From positions 1 through 42,047 of the forward strand of contig JAVBPB010000027.1 of NCBI GenBank assembly GCA_031549965.1: a DNA stretch of 42,047 bases. Reading direction: 5' to 3'. This DNA comes from JAVBPB01 sp031549965. Its GTDB lineage: Bacteria > Bacillota > Clostridia > Lachnospirales > Lachnospiraceae. Positions within the stretch are counted from its first letter, which is position 1. Each line of letters starts with the position of its first letter. The notes below the pieces were generated by a model. The model was not told the origin of the DNA, did not search any database, and saw only the letters and a list, made by a program, of their open reading frames with translations. Below, piece by piece: positions 24,637 to 33,502 of this stretch. The position numbers and the translations under genes were made by a program.

Positions 24637-25582
24637 AAATAAGTTCCTCCTTGTTTTCCCTTAAACTATCTGCTATATCGCTTATCTTTCTAAGTCTGTG
24701 ATTAACACCTGATTTTCCTACTTGTGGGCTTAATAAAACTCCAAGTTCCTTAAGTGTGGCTTCAGGCTTTTCTAATCTTAAAAGTGCAACTTCTTCAAGG
24801 CCTTTTGCAAGTTCACTAAGGCCAATTGTACTTTGCAAATATTTTATATCTTCTAATTGCTTAACTGCTGCTGATACTGTTTTGTTTAAGTTTGCAGTTT
24901 CACAATTGACCTGCCTGTTTACTGTATTTCTCATTTCTTTAATAATTCTTACATTCTCTAAATTCATTAGAGAAATATGTGCTTCCATAACATTTAGCAT
25001 GTCTACAATCTGAGCACCTTCCTTAATATATACTACAAAATATTTTTTTCTTATAACAATTTTTGCATCTATATCAAAGGAGTTTATAATCTCTTGAATT
25101 TTTTTTGCCTTTAATTCATCTATAACCACAATTTCAAAGTGATATGTTTTTTCCGGATCACTAATTGAACCTGCCGACAAAAAAGCACCACGTAAAAATG
25201 CTCTTTTACAGCAGGAATTTTGCACTATTAAACTGTTAATAACTGAGTGTTTATTACCATCTGAATTAATTAGTTTGGTGGCTTTTAATACGTTAGATGC
25301 AACTAACTCATCAATAATATATAATGTATAGGTTTTACTTTTTTTTAAAAATACATTCTTTTTTACAGAAATTTCGCAGCTATAATAAAATGCTTTTTTT
25401 ATGAGAGTATAGTACTTTCTTGCAACGGTTATATTTTCAGATTGAATTCTAATTATAGTACCATCCTCATAAGATATTTTTCCACATAAACTTATTATTG
25501 CAGCTATCTCAGCTATCTGACAGTGCCTTGCATGACTTATTTGCCTTGAAAGCTCATCTTTTACTTCTTTTGAAAATGACAT
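24611..25582 (-). CDS. whiA: WhiA, sporulation/division regulator
   Basis: 323 residues. The N-terminal half is the degenerate LAGLIDADG homing-endonuclease fold (residues about 85-200, with RGAFLSAGSISDP and YHFEIV). The C-terminal helix-turn-helix is LKELGVLLSPQVGKSGVNHR. It is a DNA-binding protein; in Streptomyces it works in sporulation, and in Bacillus it affects division and chromosome segregation. The start FSKEVKDELSR is typical. It follows rapZ by 15 bases. In Bacillus, yvcK sits between these two genes; it is absent here. The end overlaps crh. Confidence 0.95.
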   Translation of the reverse strand: MSFSKEVKDELSRQISHARHCQIAEIAAIISLCGKISYEDGTIIRIQSENITVARKYYTLIKKAFYYSCEISVKKNVFLKKSKTYTLYIIDELVASNVLKATKLINSDGNKHSVINSLIVQNSCCKRAFLRGAFLSAGSISDPEKTYHFEIVVIDELKAKKIQEIINSFDIDAKIVIRKKYFVVYIKEGAQIVDMLNVMEAHISLMNLENVRIIKEMRNTVNRQVNCETANLNKTVSAAVKQLEDIKYLQSTIGLSELAKGLEEVALLRLEKPEATLKELGVLLSPQVGKSGVNHRLRKISDIADSLRENKEELIYDNQNNNN

Positions 25583-25597
25583 ATTATATTCCCCATT

Positions 25598-26473
25598 TTA
25601 TGGTGATTTTCTCAGTGAATCCTTATTAATATCTCTATGTTCTACCTTAATACCATACTCCAACTTTTTCAATCTGTCAATCATCTCATTTGCCAAAGTT
25701 ACAGAACGATGTTTACCACCTGTGCATCCAATACTTACTACCAGTTGATTTTTACCTTCAATTATATAATTAGGTATAAGGAAATTCAACATATCTTCTA
25801 ATTTATCTAAAAATATTTTTGCTTCTTTAAATTGTAATACATAATTTTTTATAGATTCATCATTACCTGTTAGTGGCTTTAGCTCATCAATATAGTATGG
25901 ATTTGGTAAAAATCTTACATCAAATACCAAGTCAGAATCAATTGGAATCCCATATTTGTATCCAAAGGATAGTATTGTAATAAAAAAGTTATTATATTCT
26001 AATCCCTGTACAAATATTTTTTCAACTTCTAACTTTAATTCTCTGATTAATAGCTGACTTGTATCAATGATAAAATCTGCTCTATCCTTCAAAAATTCAA
26101 GCTTTTTTCTTTCTAAATTTATTCCCTGATTCACTCTGCCTTCCTGGACAAGTGGGTGGTTTCTTCTGGTTTCTTTAAATCTTTTAACTAGTACATCATC
26201 GTTAGCATCAAGGAATAATATCTCATATTCGTAACCATTCTGATTAATTGTATCAAGAACACTGTCTAGTTCCTCTAAAGTATCTCCGCTCCTAATGTCC
26301 ACTCCAAGTGCAACCTTTGAAATATTCGCATCCTGTTTGTGAGTTAATTCAGCAAATTTTTCAATTAATTGAACAGGAAGGTTATCTACACAAAAATAAC
26401 CTGCATCTTCAAGCATTTTTAGCACTGAGCTTTTTCCTGCACCTGACATTCCCGTTACTATAACAAATCTCAC
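25598..26473 (-). CDS. rapZ: RapZ/YvcJ nucleotide-binding protein
   Basis: 291 residues. A P-loop GMSGAGKS at residues 8-15 binds ATP or GTP. The C-terminal domain has the conserved VSIGCTGGKHRSV and ends EHRDINKD. In E. coli RapZ controls glmS through small RNAs, and in Bacillus YvcJ is a nucleotide-hydrolysing protein linked to competence; the role in clostridia is unsettled. It is followed by whiA after 15 bases and preceded by murB, in the conserved hprK-to-crh order. Family assignment is certain; function is inferred. Confidence 0.95.
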   Translation of the reverse strand: MRFVIVTGMSGAGKSSVLKMLEDAGYFCVDNLPVQLIEKFAELTHKQDANISKVALGVDIRSGDTLEELDSVLDTINQNGYEYEILFLDANDDVLVKRFKETRRNHPLVQEGRVNQGINLERKKLEFLKDRADFIIDTSQLLIRELKLEVEKIFVQGLEYNNFFITILSFGYKYGIPIDSDLVFDVRFLPNPYYIDELKPLTGNDESIKNYVLQFKEAKIFLDKLEDMLNFLIPNYIIEGKNQLVVSIGCTGGKHRSVTLANEMIDRLKKLEYGIKVEHRDINKDSLRKSP

Positions 26474-26524
26474 AAATTACTCTCCTTTGTTCCTAATCTT
26501 TAGAATGATAAATAATTTTTATAA

Positions 26525-27445
26525 CTATATCTCTCCGATAATTTTTATTTCTGGCTCTAAATGTACATCATACTTATCATAAACTATTTTGTCCACATCT
26601 GCAATAAGTTTTATTACATCTTTGGCCTTTCCATCTCCAAGATTTATAACAAATCCACAGTGCTTTTCTGAAACTTGAATATTTCCTACTTTATAGCCTC
26701 TAAGTCCGCTATCCATGATTAGCTTTCCTGCAAAATGCCCCTCTGGACGTTTAAATGTGCTGCCTGCACTTGGAAATTCCAATGGTTGCTTTGATTTTCT
26801 TTGTTCAGTTAAATCTTTTATTTTGTTATTAATTTCTTCCTGATTACCTTTTGAAAATTCAAAGGCAGCTTCAAGTACAATATAATTCTCAACTCCAATA
26901 ATACTGGTTCGATATCCAAGCTTTAATTGTTCATGATTTAGTGTAAGCAAATTCCCATCTTTATCTAAAACCTTAGCCCAGATAATATGGTCTTTTATTT
27001 CTCCACCATAAGCACCAGCATTCATAGTAATTGCGCCACCTAAAGTTCCTGGAATTCCTGTGGCAAATTCAAAACCTGAATATCCTTTGTTAGAAATATA
27101 CTTTGCAAGTTTTATAAGTAAAATACCAGATTTTGCTATTACAAAGGCTTTTTCCTCTTTTTCTTCAATTGTATAATCACTTATATTTTTATTTAGTTCA
27201 ATTATTACACCAAAAAAACCTTTGTCGCTAACCAAAAGATTACTGCCATTACCAATTACATAGTATGGCAGTTTTTCTTTTTTTAACAGTTTTATTATTT
27301 GAATAATTTGAGCCTCGTTATCAGGCCTTAATAAATAATTTGCAGGACCACCAATTTTAAAAGTAGTATGCTTACTTAGCGGCTCATTTTCCATTATAGA
27401 TTCTTTTGGCAGTATTTGGAGCAATTTAGTTTTTAATTCGCTCAT
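26525..27445 (-). CDS. murB: UDP-N-acetylenolpyruvoylglucosamine reductase
   Basis: Second committed step of peptidoglycan precursor synthesis: FAD- and NADPH-dependent reduction of the enolpyruvyl group to give UDP-MurNAc. 306 residues. KHTTFKIGGPANYLLRP and GNGSNLLVSDKGF bind FAD. GIPGTLGGAITMNAGAYGGE is the family core. The proton-donating Ser is in SAGSTFKRP, and the C-terminal Glu in LEPEIKIIGEI. It is the type without the extra loop, as in Firmicutes. It follows the ROK gene by 34 bases and precedes rapZ. Confidence 0.96.
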   Translation of the reverse strand: MSELKTKLLQILPKESIMENEPLSKHTTFKIGGPANYLLRPDNEAQIIQIIKLLKKEKLPYYVIGNGSNLLVSDKGFFGVIIELNKNISDYTIEEKEEKAFVIAKSGILLIKLAKYISNKGYSGFEFATGIPGTLGGAITMNAGAYGGEIKDHIIWAKVLDKDGNLLTLNHEQLKLGYRTSIIGVENYIVLEAAFEFSKGNQEEINNKIKDLTEQRKSKQPLEFPSAGSTFKRPEGHFAGKLIMDSGLRGYKVGNIQVSEKHCGFVINLGDGKAKDVIKLIADVDKIVYDKYDVHLEPEIKIIGEI

Positions 27446-27479
27446 GTACTTACCTCTTTTTAGTTATTATATTCTTTAC

Positions 27480-28421
27480 TTAAACCATTAATACCATTTT
27501 TGCTGCTCCATATATACCAGCATCATTTCCAAGCTCAGCTAAGAAGAATTTTTTGTTTTTTAACGCAAATATAGAATTTTTCTCATAATTTTTTTGTACA
27601 ACATCAATTAACATTTGCCCTGCTTTTGAAACTCCTCCACCTATTACAAATGCCTGAGGATCTACTACTCCTGCAATGTGTGATAGTGCAAGTCCCAAAT
27701 ACTTTCCAAGATCTTCAACCAAGTCATTTGCAAGCTCATCTCCTTCTTTAGCAGCATCAAATATTTCTTTTGCTGATAAATACTGAACTTGTCTTAGTTT
27801 AGATGGTTTATCTGAATTATTAAGAAGCTTTTTAGCTTCCTTTACAATTCCTGTCGCAGATGCAACTTGTTCTAAACATCCAACTTTTCCGCATCCACAA
27901 GTTTCGCTTTCATCATATACTACTGATAGATGTCCGATTTCTCCAGCCGCTCCATTACTTCCTGTTAAAATCTTTCCTCCAAGTATAACACCGCCGCCAA
28001 CACCAGTTCCAAGTGTTACCATTACAATACTATCATGTCCTTTTCCGCCACCTTGCCATACTTCTCCAAGAGCAGCAACATTGGCATCATTACCCGCTTT
28101 TACTGTAAATCCTGTTTTTTCTTCAAGTTCTTTTACAACATTAAACACGCCCCATCCAAGGTTAGCACATTTTAATACTGTTCCGTCTTCTGTTACAGGC
28201 CCAGGTACTCCAAGTCCTATGCCTGCTATATTATCTTTATGTATGGCTCTTTCTTTAATCTTACCCTCAATTGATGCTACTATATCATCAATTATATATT
28301 TGCCGCCTTCTTCTTTTCTTGTTACAATTTCCCACTTGTCTACATTTTCTCCTGATTTTGTAAATAAGCCTATTTTTACTGTTGTACCTCCAACGTCTAC
28401 TCCAAAGCATAGTTTTTCCAT
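27480..28421 (-). CDS. glcK: ROK-family glucokinase
   Basis: Phosphorylates glucose, or a related sugar, with ATP. 313 residues. The phosphate-binding start is FGVDVGGTTVKIGLF, with the ROK signature GLGVPGPVTEDG and GTGVGGGVILGG. The zinc site is CGCGKVGCLEQVAS. There is no N-terminal helix-turn-helix, so it is an enzyme and not a ROK repressor. I use the ATG at 28421, with GGAGG 8 bases upstream. It lies between hprK and murB, next to genes of catabolite control. Substrate choice among hexoses cannot be read from the sequence with certainty. Confidence 0.88.
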   Translation of the reverse strand: MEKLCFGVDVGGTTVKIGLFTKSGENVDKWEIVTRKEEGGKYIIDDIVASIEGKIKERAIHKDNIAGIGLGVPGPVTEDGTVLKCANLGWGVFNVVKELEEKTGFTVKAGNDANVAALGEVWQGGGKGHDSIVMVTLGTGVGGGVILGGKILTGSNGAAGEIGHLSVVYDESETCGCGKVGCLEQVASATGIVKEAKKLLNNSDKPSKLRQVQYLSAKEIFDAAKEGDELANDLVEDLGKYLGLALSHIAGVVDPQAFVIGGGVSKAGQMLIDVVQKNYEKNSIFALKNKKFFLAELGNDAGIYGAAKMVLMV

Positions 28422-28442
28422 AACTGATTCCTCCATTATATA

Positions 28443-29369
28443 TTAATCATTTTTTCTAATATTATTAGTTACTCTGTTATACAATTCTTGTGCTGCATTA
28501 TAACCCATCTTCTTTTGTCTGTAATTAACTGCCGCAGATTCACATATAACTGCAAGATTTCTGCCTGGTCTGATTGGTATTGAATGACATACTACTTTAT
28601 TACCTAAAAATTCAGTATATGTTTCATCTAATCCAAATCTGTCATATTCTTTATCTCTGCTCCAGTCTTCTAATTTAATTACCAAATCTATGGATTGAGT
28701 ATTTTTAACACTTTCAACACCAAATAAAGTCTTTACATCAATAATCCCAATACCTCTAAGTTCTATAAAATGTCTTGTAATATCTGGTGCTGTACCTATT
28801 AATGTTTCATCACTAACCTTTTTAATTTCTACAACATCATCAGAAACTAGTCTGTGACCTCTTTTAATTAGCTCCAGTGCCGCCTCACTTTTTCCGATAC
28901 CGCTTTCACCCATTATAAGTAAACCTTCACCGTAAACGTCAACTAAAACTCCATGAATTGAAATTCTTGGTGCTAATTCTACATTTAACCATCTGATTAC
29001 CTCCGCCATAAATGAAGACGTGGACTTTTTAGTAATTAAAACCGGAACACCATTTTCTATACCTAGTTTAATTATCTTTTCATCTGGTCTGATTCCACGG
29101 CAAAATACTATGCATGGAATTTTAAACTGAAATAGTCTGTTTAATATACCAATACCATGATCTGATTCCATTTTTTGCATATAAGTATGCTCAACATGTC
29201 CTATGATTTGAACACGTTCAGAATCAAAATAATCAAAAAATCCTGCCAGTTGAAGAGCTGGTCGATTAATTTCTGCCTGTGTAATTTTGATTTCGTCTGT
29301 ATTGATCTCAGGTGTTAAGTTCTCTAAATTCATCTTTTCTATTATCTTTGTTAATTCTACACTGTACAT
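28443..29369 (-). CDS. hprK: HPr kinase/phosphorylase
   Basis: Phosphorylates and dephosphorylates Ser46 of HPr and Crh and so drives CcpA-dependent catabolite repression. 308 residues. The N-terminal domain (about 1-130) is MurF-like. The kinase domain has the P-loop GESGIGKSEAAL, then RLVSDDVVEIK, and the signature IELRGIGIIDVKTLFG. The likely target Crh is in the same cluster. It is first after a 170-base gap from uvrC, 21 bases before the ROK kinase. Confidence 0.96.
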   Translation of the reverse strand: MYSVELTKIIEKMNLENLTPEINTDEIKITQAEINRPALQLAGFFDYFDSERVQIIGHVEHTYMQKMESDHGIGILNRLFQFKIPCIVFCRGIRPDEKIIKLGIENGVPVLITKKSTSSFMAEVIRWLNVELAPRISIHGVLVDVYGEGLLIMGESGIGKSEAALELIKRGHRLVSDDVVEIKKVSDETLIGTAPDITRHFIELRGIGIIDVKTLFGVESVKNTQSIDLVIKLEDWSRDKEYDRFGLDETYTEFLGNKVVCHSIPIRPGRNLAVICESAAVNYRQKKMGYNAAQELYNRVTNNIRKND

Positions 29370-29539
29370 TTTACTCTCCTTACGTTTGATATAAGTTTGT
29401 CCTTATGATATGCACTATTTTAACATATTTCTTTATTAAATACTATTGATATTTTTAAAATTTTATTCCTATTATTTTTTGTCATAAAATAAAAGCAATT
29501 CTAAGCTTATGAAGCCAATTAAATATGTAAAAAATGTAA

Positions 29540-31396
29540 CTAATGAAAGAAATCGTATACCTTTTTAGCTGCTCTTTCATTCATACTAGCAACTCCTTTT
29601 AATTCTTCAATAGTTGCTTCCTTTACACCTTCCACACCTTTAAAGTGTTTCATCAATGCCTTTCTTCTGGTATCCCCAATTCCTTCTATATCATCAAGAA
29701 CAGATTTAATCTGGTTTTTTGCTCTAAGTGACCTATGATATTCAATAGCAAATCTATGTGTTTCGTCCTGTATCCTTGTAATTAGTTTAAATGCTTCACT
29801 ATTCTTGTCTATAGGTATTTCCACATTATTAAAAAACAATCCCCTAGTTCTATGGTTATCATCTTTTACCATACCACACACCTTAATGTCAATATTTAAA
29901 TTATTAAGGACTCCTAATGCAACATTTACCTGCCCCTTACCACCATCCATCATTATTAAGTCAGGAAATTTAGTAAAGCTTCCAAACTCTTTATCTATAT
30001 TCTTTTCTTCTAATTCCTTTTCTTCATTTCGTCCATGAATAAATCTCCGGGTTAGTACTTCCTCAAGACTCTTATAGTCATTAGCTCCCTTTACCCATTT
30101 AATTTTAAACTTTCTATAGTCCGATCTTTTTGGACTTCCTTTTTCATAAACCACCATAGAGCCTACTGATTCAAAACCACTAATATTAGATATATCATAA
30201 GATTCTATTCTATTAATATTTTCAACACCCAATAATTGTGCAATTTCATCAACTGCCCCTACAGTTCTTTGTTCCTCTCTTTTTATCTTCTCACTATCTT
30301 TTTGAAGTACCAATGATGCATTCTTTGAAGCCAATTCAACCAGTCTCTCTTTTTCTCCCTTTTTAGGAACTTTTATATATACTTTTTGTCCACGTTTCTT
30401 TGAAAGCCATTCAGAAATTACTTCCTGATCCTCAATCTCCTCCTGCAAGATCAGTTCCTTGGGAATAAATGGTGTTCCTGCATAAAACTGTTTAACAAAG
30501 TTAGTCATTACCCCGCTTCTGCTTTCCTTATCAACTCCAGTCAAATAAAAGTGTTCCCTTCCCATAAGCTTCCCATTCCTTATAAAAAACACCTGAACAA
30601 CTGCTTCTTCGTTTGCTCTTGCAAATGCAATTATATCTCTATCTTCATCTACATTACTTTCTAATTTCTGCTTCTCTGCTATTTTTCTAACACTATTTAA
30701 CAAATCTCTATATTCAGCCGCTCTCTCAAATTCTAATTCCTGAGAAGCCAACATCATTTTTTCTTCTAAAAGTCCAGAAACCTTAGTATAATTACCATTT
30801 AATAACTCCATTGCCTGTTCAATTAATTTCTTATACTCTTCTTTAGACACATATCCCTGACAAGGAGCCAAACACTGTTTTATATGATAGTTAAGGCAAG
30901 GCCTGTCCTTACCAATATCTTTAGGCAGATTTCTATTACAGGTTTTCACTGTATATATTTTTCTTATTAACTCTATAGTATCATTAACTGCCCCAATACT
31001 GGTATAAGGTCCAAAATACTTTGCCTTATCCTTCTTAGCCTCTCTTGCCATCATAATTCTTGGAAATTGTTCATTAATGGTAACTTTAATATATGGATAA
31101 CCTTTTCCATCTTTTAGCATGGTATTATACTTTGGTTGATGCTCTTTTATTAAGTTACACTCTAGTATTAGTGCTTCCAACTCTGAGTCTGTAACTATAT
31201 ATTCAAATCTTTCTATTAGTGATACCATCTTTTGTATTTTTGTTGTCATATTCCTGCTGCTTTGAAAATATTGCCTTACTCTGTTTTTTAAACTGATGGC
31301 TTTACCTACATATATGATTTCATCGCTTTTGTCGTGCATGATGTATACACCGGGTTGAGGGGGGAGTTTTTTTAGTTCTTCTTCTATGTTAAACAT
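29540..31396 (-). CDS. uvrC: Excinuclease ABC subunit C
   Basis: Makes both incisions in nucleotide excision repair. 618 residues. A GIY-YIG nuclease lies at the N-terminus (PGVYIMHDK, IIYVGKAISLKNRV). Four Cys (TCNRN, RPCLN, QCLAPC) may hold an iron-sulfur cluster as in E. coli UvrC. A UVR domain follows (LEFERAAEYRDLL), then the RNase H-like nuclease (MMDGGKGQVNVAL) and a helix-hairpin-helix (IEGIGDTRRKALMKHF). The start has AAAGGA 7 bases upstream. Just beyond lies a run of heptamer repeats and then element A2, so its promoter must lie within or beyond these repeats. Confidence 0.97.
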   Translation of the reverse strand: MFNIEEELKKLPPQPGVYIMHDKSDEIIYVGKAISLKNRVRQYFQSSRNMTTKIQKMVSLIERFEYIVTDSELEALILECNLIKEHQPKYNTMLKDGKGYPYIKVTINEQFPRIMMAREAKKDKAKYFGPYTSIGAVNDTIELIRKIYTVKTCNRNLPKDIGKDRPCLNYHIKQCLAPCQGYVSKEEYKKLIEQAMELLNGNYTKVSGLLEEKMMLASQELEFERAAEYRDLLNSVRKIAEKQKLESNVDEDRDIIAFARANEEAVVQVFFIRNGKLMGREHFYLTGVDKESRSGVMTNFVKQFYAGTPFIPKELILQEEIEDQEVISEWLSKKRGQKVYIKVPKKGEKERLVELASKNASLVLQKDSEKIKREEQRTVGAVDEIAQLLGVENINRIESYDISNISGFESVGSMVVYEKGSPKRSDYRKFKIKWVKGANDYKSLEEVLTRRFIHGRNEEKELEEKNIDKEFGSFTKFPDLIMMDGGKGQVNVALGVLNNLNIDIKVCGMVKDDNHRTRGLFFNNVEIPIDKNSEAFKLITRIQDETHRFAIEYHRSLRAKNQIKSVLDDIEGIGDTRRKALMKHFKGVEGVKEATIEELKGVASMNERAAKKVYDFFH

Positions 31397-31417
31397 TTTA
31401 TCATCCTTTACGTATGA

Positions 31418-31453
31418 TGGTGGTTGGTGGTTGGTGGTTGGTGGTTGGTGGTT
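31418..31453. repeat. Tandem heptamer repeat upstream of uvrC
   Basis: Four perfect copies of TGGTTGG (31421-31448) with partial copies on both sides. It begins 22 bases before the uvrC ATG and so falls within the mRNA leader. The plus strand has many GG pairs that could form a two-tier G-quadruplex; the transcript carries the C-rich strand. Copy number may vary between strains. Confidence 0.85.
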
Positions 31454-31461
31454 TGACGGAC

Positions 31462-31672
31462 GCTTTGCCTTTTTAGTCTTTCTACTCCATGTGAGGGGGC
31501 TTATTATGCCATGAAAAGGCAGACGTGCCTAACATTCCAATGAGCCTATGGACAAACATATTATGGAAGAATGCTTCCATAATATGTTATAGTCTCATTT
31601 CCATGGCACTAACTGCCTTTTCATGGCATAATAAGCCCCCTCACATGGAGATTTAGTTTTTTTAGGCAAAGC
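31462..31672. repeat. Palindromic element A2 upstream of uvrC
   Basis: Together with B2, this fills the gene-free stretch 31397-32560. An outer 9-bp stem (31462-31470 with 31664-31672) encloses a perfect 38-bp stem (31485-31522 with 31613-31650). Inside are GTGCC/GGCAC, the conserved loop AACATTCCAA against TTTCCAT, then TGAG/CTCA, CTAT/ATAG and a 15-bp apical stem (31555-31569 with 31574-31588) closed by AATG. Loop sequences match A1, while the outer and apical stems differ completely. Between A2 and B2 (31673-31929) I see only AT-rich sequence with no gene. Confidence 0.9.
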
Positions 31673-31929
31673 TGGTTATCTATAAATTTAGTCAGTAATT
31701 TGATAACTTTTGTTTTTTGTTTATAAAATATTAATAGTATTGTAGAAAAGTTAGTAAACCTCATTTGAAAAATATATGTGTAAATTTTACATTACACTTT
31801 GGAATAGATAGTCTATGGTATAAATTCATTTTGGTCAAGTTTATTAGATGAATTGAACTCAAATCTCTTATAGAATTGTATATGCTTAAGGAAAGGAATA
31901 CCATAAGAACAAATGATTCTACAAAAACT

Positions 31930-32540
31930 AACTTGGGTGAATGAGAAAGTCCTTCAATACAATAAATTAATTTTTTAGATTAATACGAAAATCCAAGGTT
32001 CAAAAGCCTACTTCGCCCGAATGGTCTGAATATTCTGGCATTTGCAGGAATGTCAAAACAACTTAGATGATGAAAATTTGCGTTGCACACACAAAAAAAG
32101 TTGTCTGAGCTAAGGAGGCCACTGAAAAAGTCCTTTCAACACGGTAAATTAATTTTTTAGATAAATATTAGTGTATATATATCCAATTGTGCAGACCGGC
32201 CGACGAAGCGTTTATGTTTTGTCAAGACTTTGCTTGCAAAGGCTTGTAAAAAACATGCTGAAGGAGGGTAAGGCAAACAATTGGATATATATACACTAAT
32301 ATTTATCTAAAAAATTTACACAACCTAGACCAAGGACTTTTTCAGTGGCCTCGAGCTAAGCGAGTTCTTTTTTTGTGTGTGCGTTTTTAGCAAAACTTCA
32401 CCATCTTAGTTGTTTGACATTCCTGCAACCGCCAGAATATTCAGACACATTCGGGCGAAGTAGGCTTTTGAACCTTGGATTTTCGTATTAATCTAAAAAA
32501 TTTCCACAACCTGCAATAGGACTTTTTCATTCCCCTGATC
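31930..32540. repeat. Palindromic element B2, full-length and nested
   Basis: A nearly complete 600-base palindrome. Outer module: AAAGTCCT (31946-31953) with AGGACTTT (32518-32525), an asymmetric loop, then a perfect 55-bp stem (31969-32023 with 32448-32502) and further paired blocks. A 16-bp stem (32085-32100 with 32367-32382) leads to the inner module: a 17-bp closing stem (32119-32135 with 32331-32347), the asymmetric loop, and a perfect 40-bp stem (32151-32190 with 32277-32316). The core around 32191-32276 carries its own hairpin. The inner part and right arm match B1. Inner and outer modules have the same closing and loop sequences. Confidence 0.9.
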
Positions 32541-32560
32541 CCCAAAAGGCAAAACAAAAG

Positions 32561-33367
32561 CTAAACAATAAATTTTTCTATAACATAGGCAACCCCGTCT
32601 TCTTCATTGGAAAGGGTTATAAAATCAGCTGATTCCTTTACGGTGTCTTGGGCATTTGACATTGCAACTCCAAGTCCTGCGTATTTTATCATGGATAGAT
32701 CATTGTATCCGTCGCCAACTGCTATTACTTCTTCTTTTGTTATATTTAGTTTTTCGATTAGTTTACTTATTGAGTAAGCTTTGTCTACGTTTTTAGGCAT
32801 TAGTTCAAGGAAGTATGGCTCTGAACGGTAGATTGATAGCTGGGATTTGAATTGGTGCTTTAGTCTTTCTTCTACTTTTTGTAGGTAGGTCTCTTCTGCG
32901 GTCATTAGACATTTACATACGTTGAATGTAATGTATGATGGGAAGTTGTCTACTTTTTTTATGGGCATGTGGTTTAATGCTGCTTCTTTTTCAATGTAGG
33001 TGTCAATGTTTGTGCCACAGATTACGGTGCCATTTTCGTAGCTTATTAGACCTACTTTGTTTTCTATTGCTGCTTGATATATTTGTGGGATTAGTTCTTC
33101 TGGTACGGATTTTTGAAAAATGGTTTTATTGTTTGTGCAGTCTATTACTTTGGCTCCGTTGTAGGATAGTATGTATCCTCCATGGGATTTTAATTGTAAT
33201 TCTTCTGATATCTTTAGGGTTCCAGGTGTTGGACGGCCTGAGGCTAATGCAACCTTGATTCCTTTTTTTTGTATATCTATTAGGGCTTCTTTGGTTTTTT
33301 TAGTTATTTCTTTTTTATTGTTTGTTAATGTACCGTCTATATCTAGTACTATTAATTTGTACGACAT
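32561..33367 (-). CDS. HAD-superfamily Cof-type phosphatase
   Basis: 268 residues. Motif I is VLDIDGTLTN with the nucleophile Asp and acid Asp. Motif II is LASGRPTPG, and motif IV is VGDGYNDLSMIKYAG. The large cap domain between them puts it in the Cof (type IIB) group, which dephosphorylates sugar phosphates, FMN or similar small molecules. The exact substrate cannot be told from the sequence. It stands alone: a terminator hairpin separates it from ftsH upstream and B2 lies downstream. Its plus strand is G-rich, unlike dnaE. Confidence 0.9.
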   Translation of the reverse strand: MSYKLIVLDIDGTLTNNKKEITKKTKEALIDIQKKGIKVALASGRPTPGTLKISEELQLKSHGGYILSYNGAKVIDCTNNKTIFQKSVPEELIPQIYQAAIENKVGLISYENGTVICGTNIDTYIEKEAALNHMPIKKVDNFPSYITFNVCKCLMTAEETYLQKVEERLKHQFKSQLSIYRSEPYFLELMPKNVDKAYSISKLIEKLNITKEEVIAVGDGYNDLSMIKYAGLGVAMSNAQDTVKESADFITLSNEEDGVAYVIEKFIV

Positions 33368-33415
33368 TTGGTCTCCTTTGATTATATTTAGATTTTATTA
33401 ATCTAATATATGTGT

Positions 33416-33446
33416 AAAACTCTATATTTTATAAATATAGAGTTTT
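33416..33446 (-). terminator. Terminator after ftsH
   Basis: AAAACTCTATATTT (33416-33429) pairs perfectly over 14 bp with AAATATAGAGTTTT (33433-33446) around a 3-base loop. It lies 56 bases past the ftsH stop and ends in a T run on the minus strand. Confidence 0.8.
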
Positions 33447-33502
33447 AATTGATTGGTCATTATTTTTTGAGTTTTTGTTGTAGTTCTGTATTTAGTTGAG
33501 TT

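Noticed and set aside
31418..31453. CRISPR array
   Set aside because: Units are 7 bases with no spacers and there are no cas genes.
31880..31980. Short plus-strand frame starting near 31912 running into B2
   Set aside because: About 20 codons, ending within the B2 arm, with no support beyond a weak AAGGAAAGG upstream.
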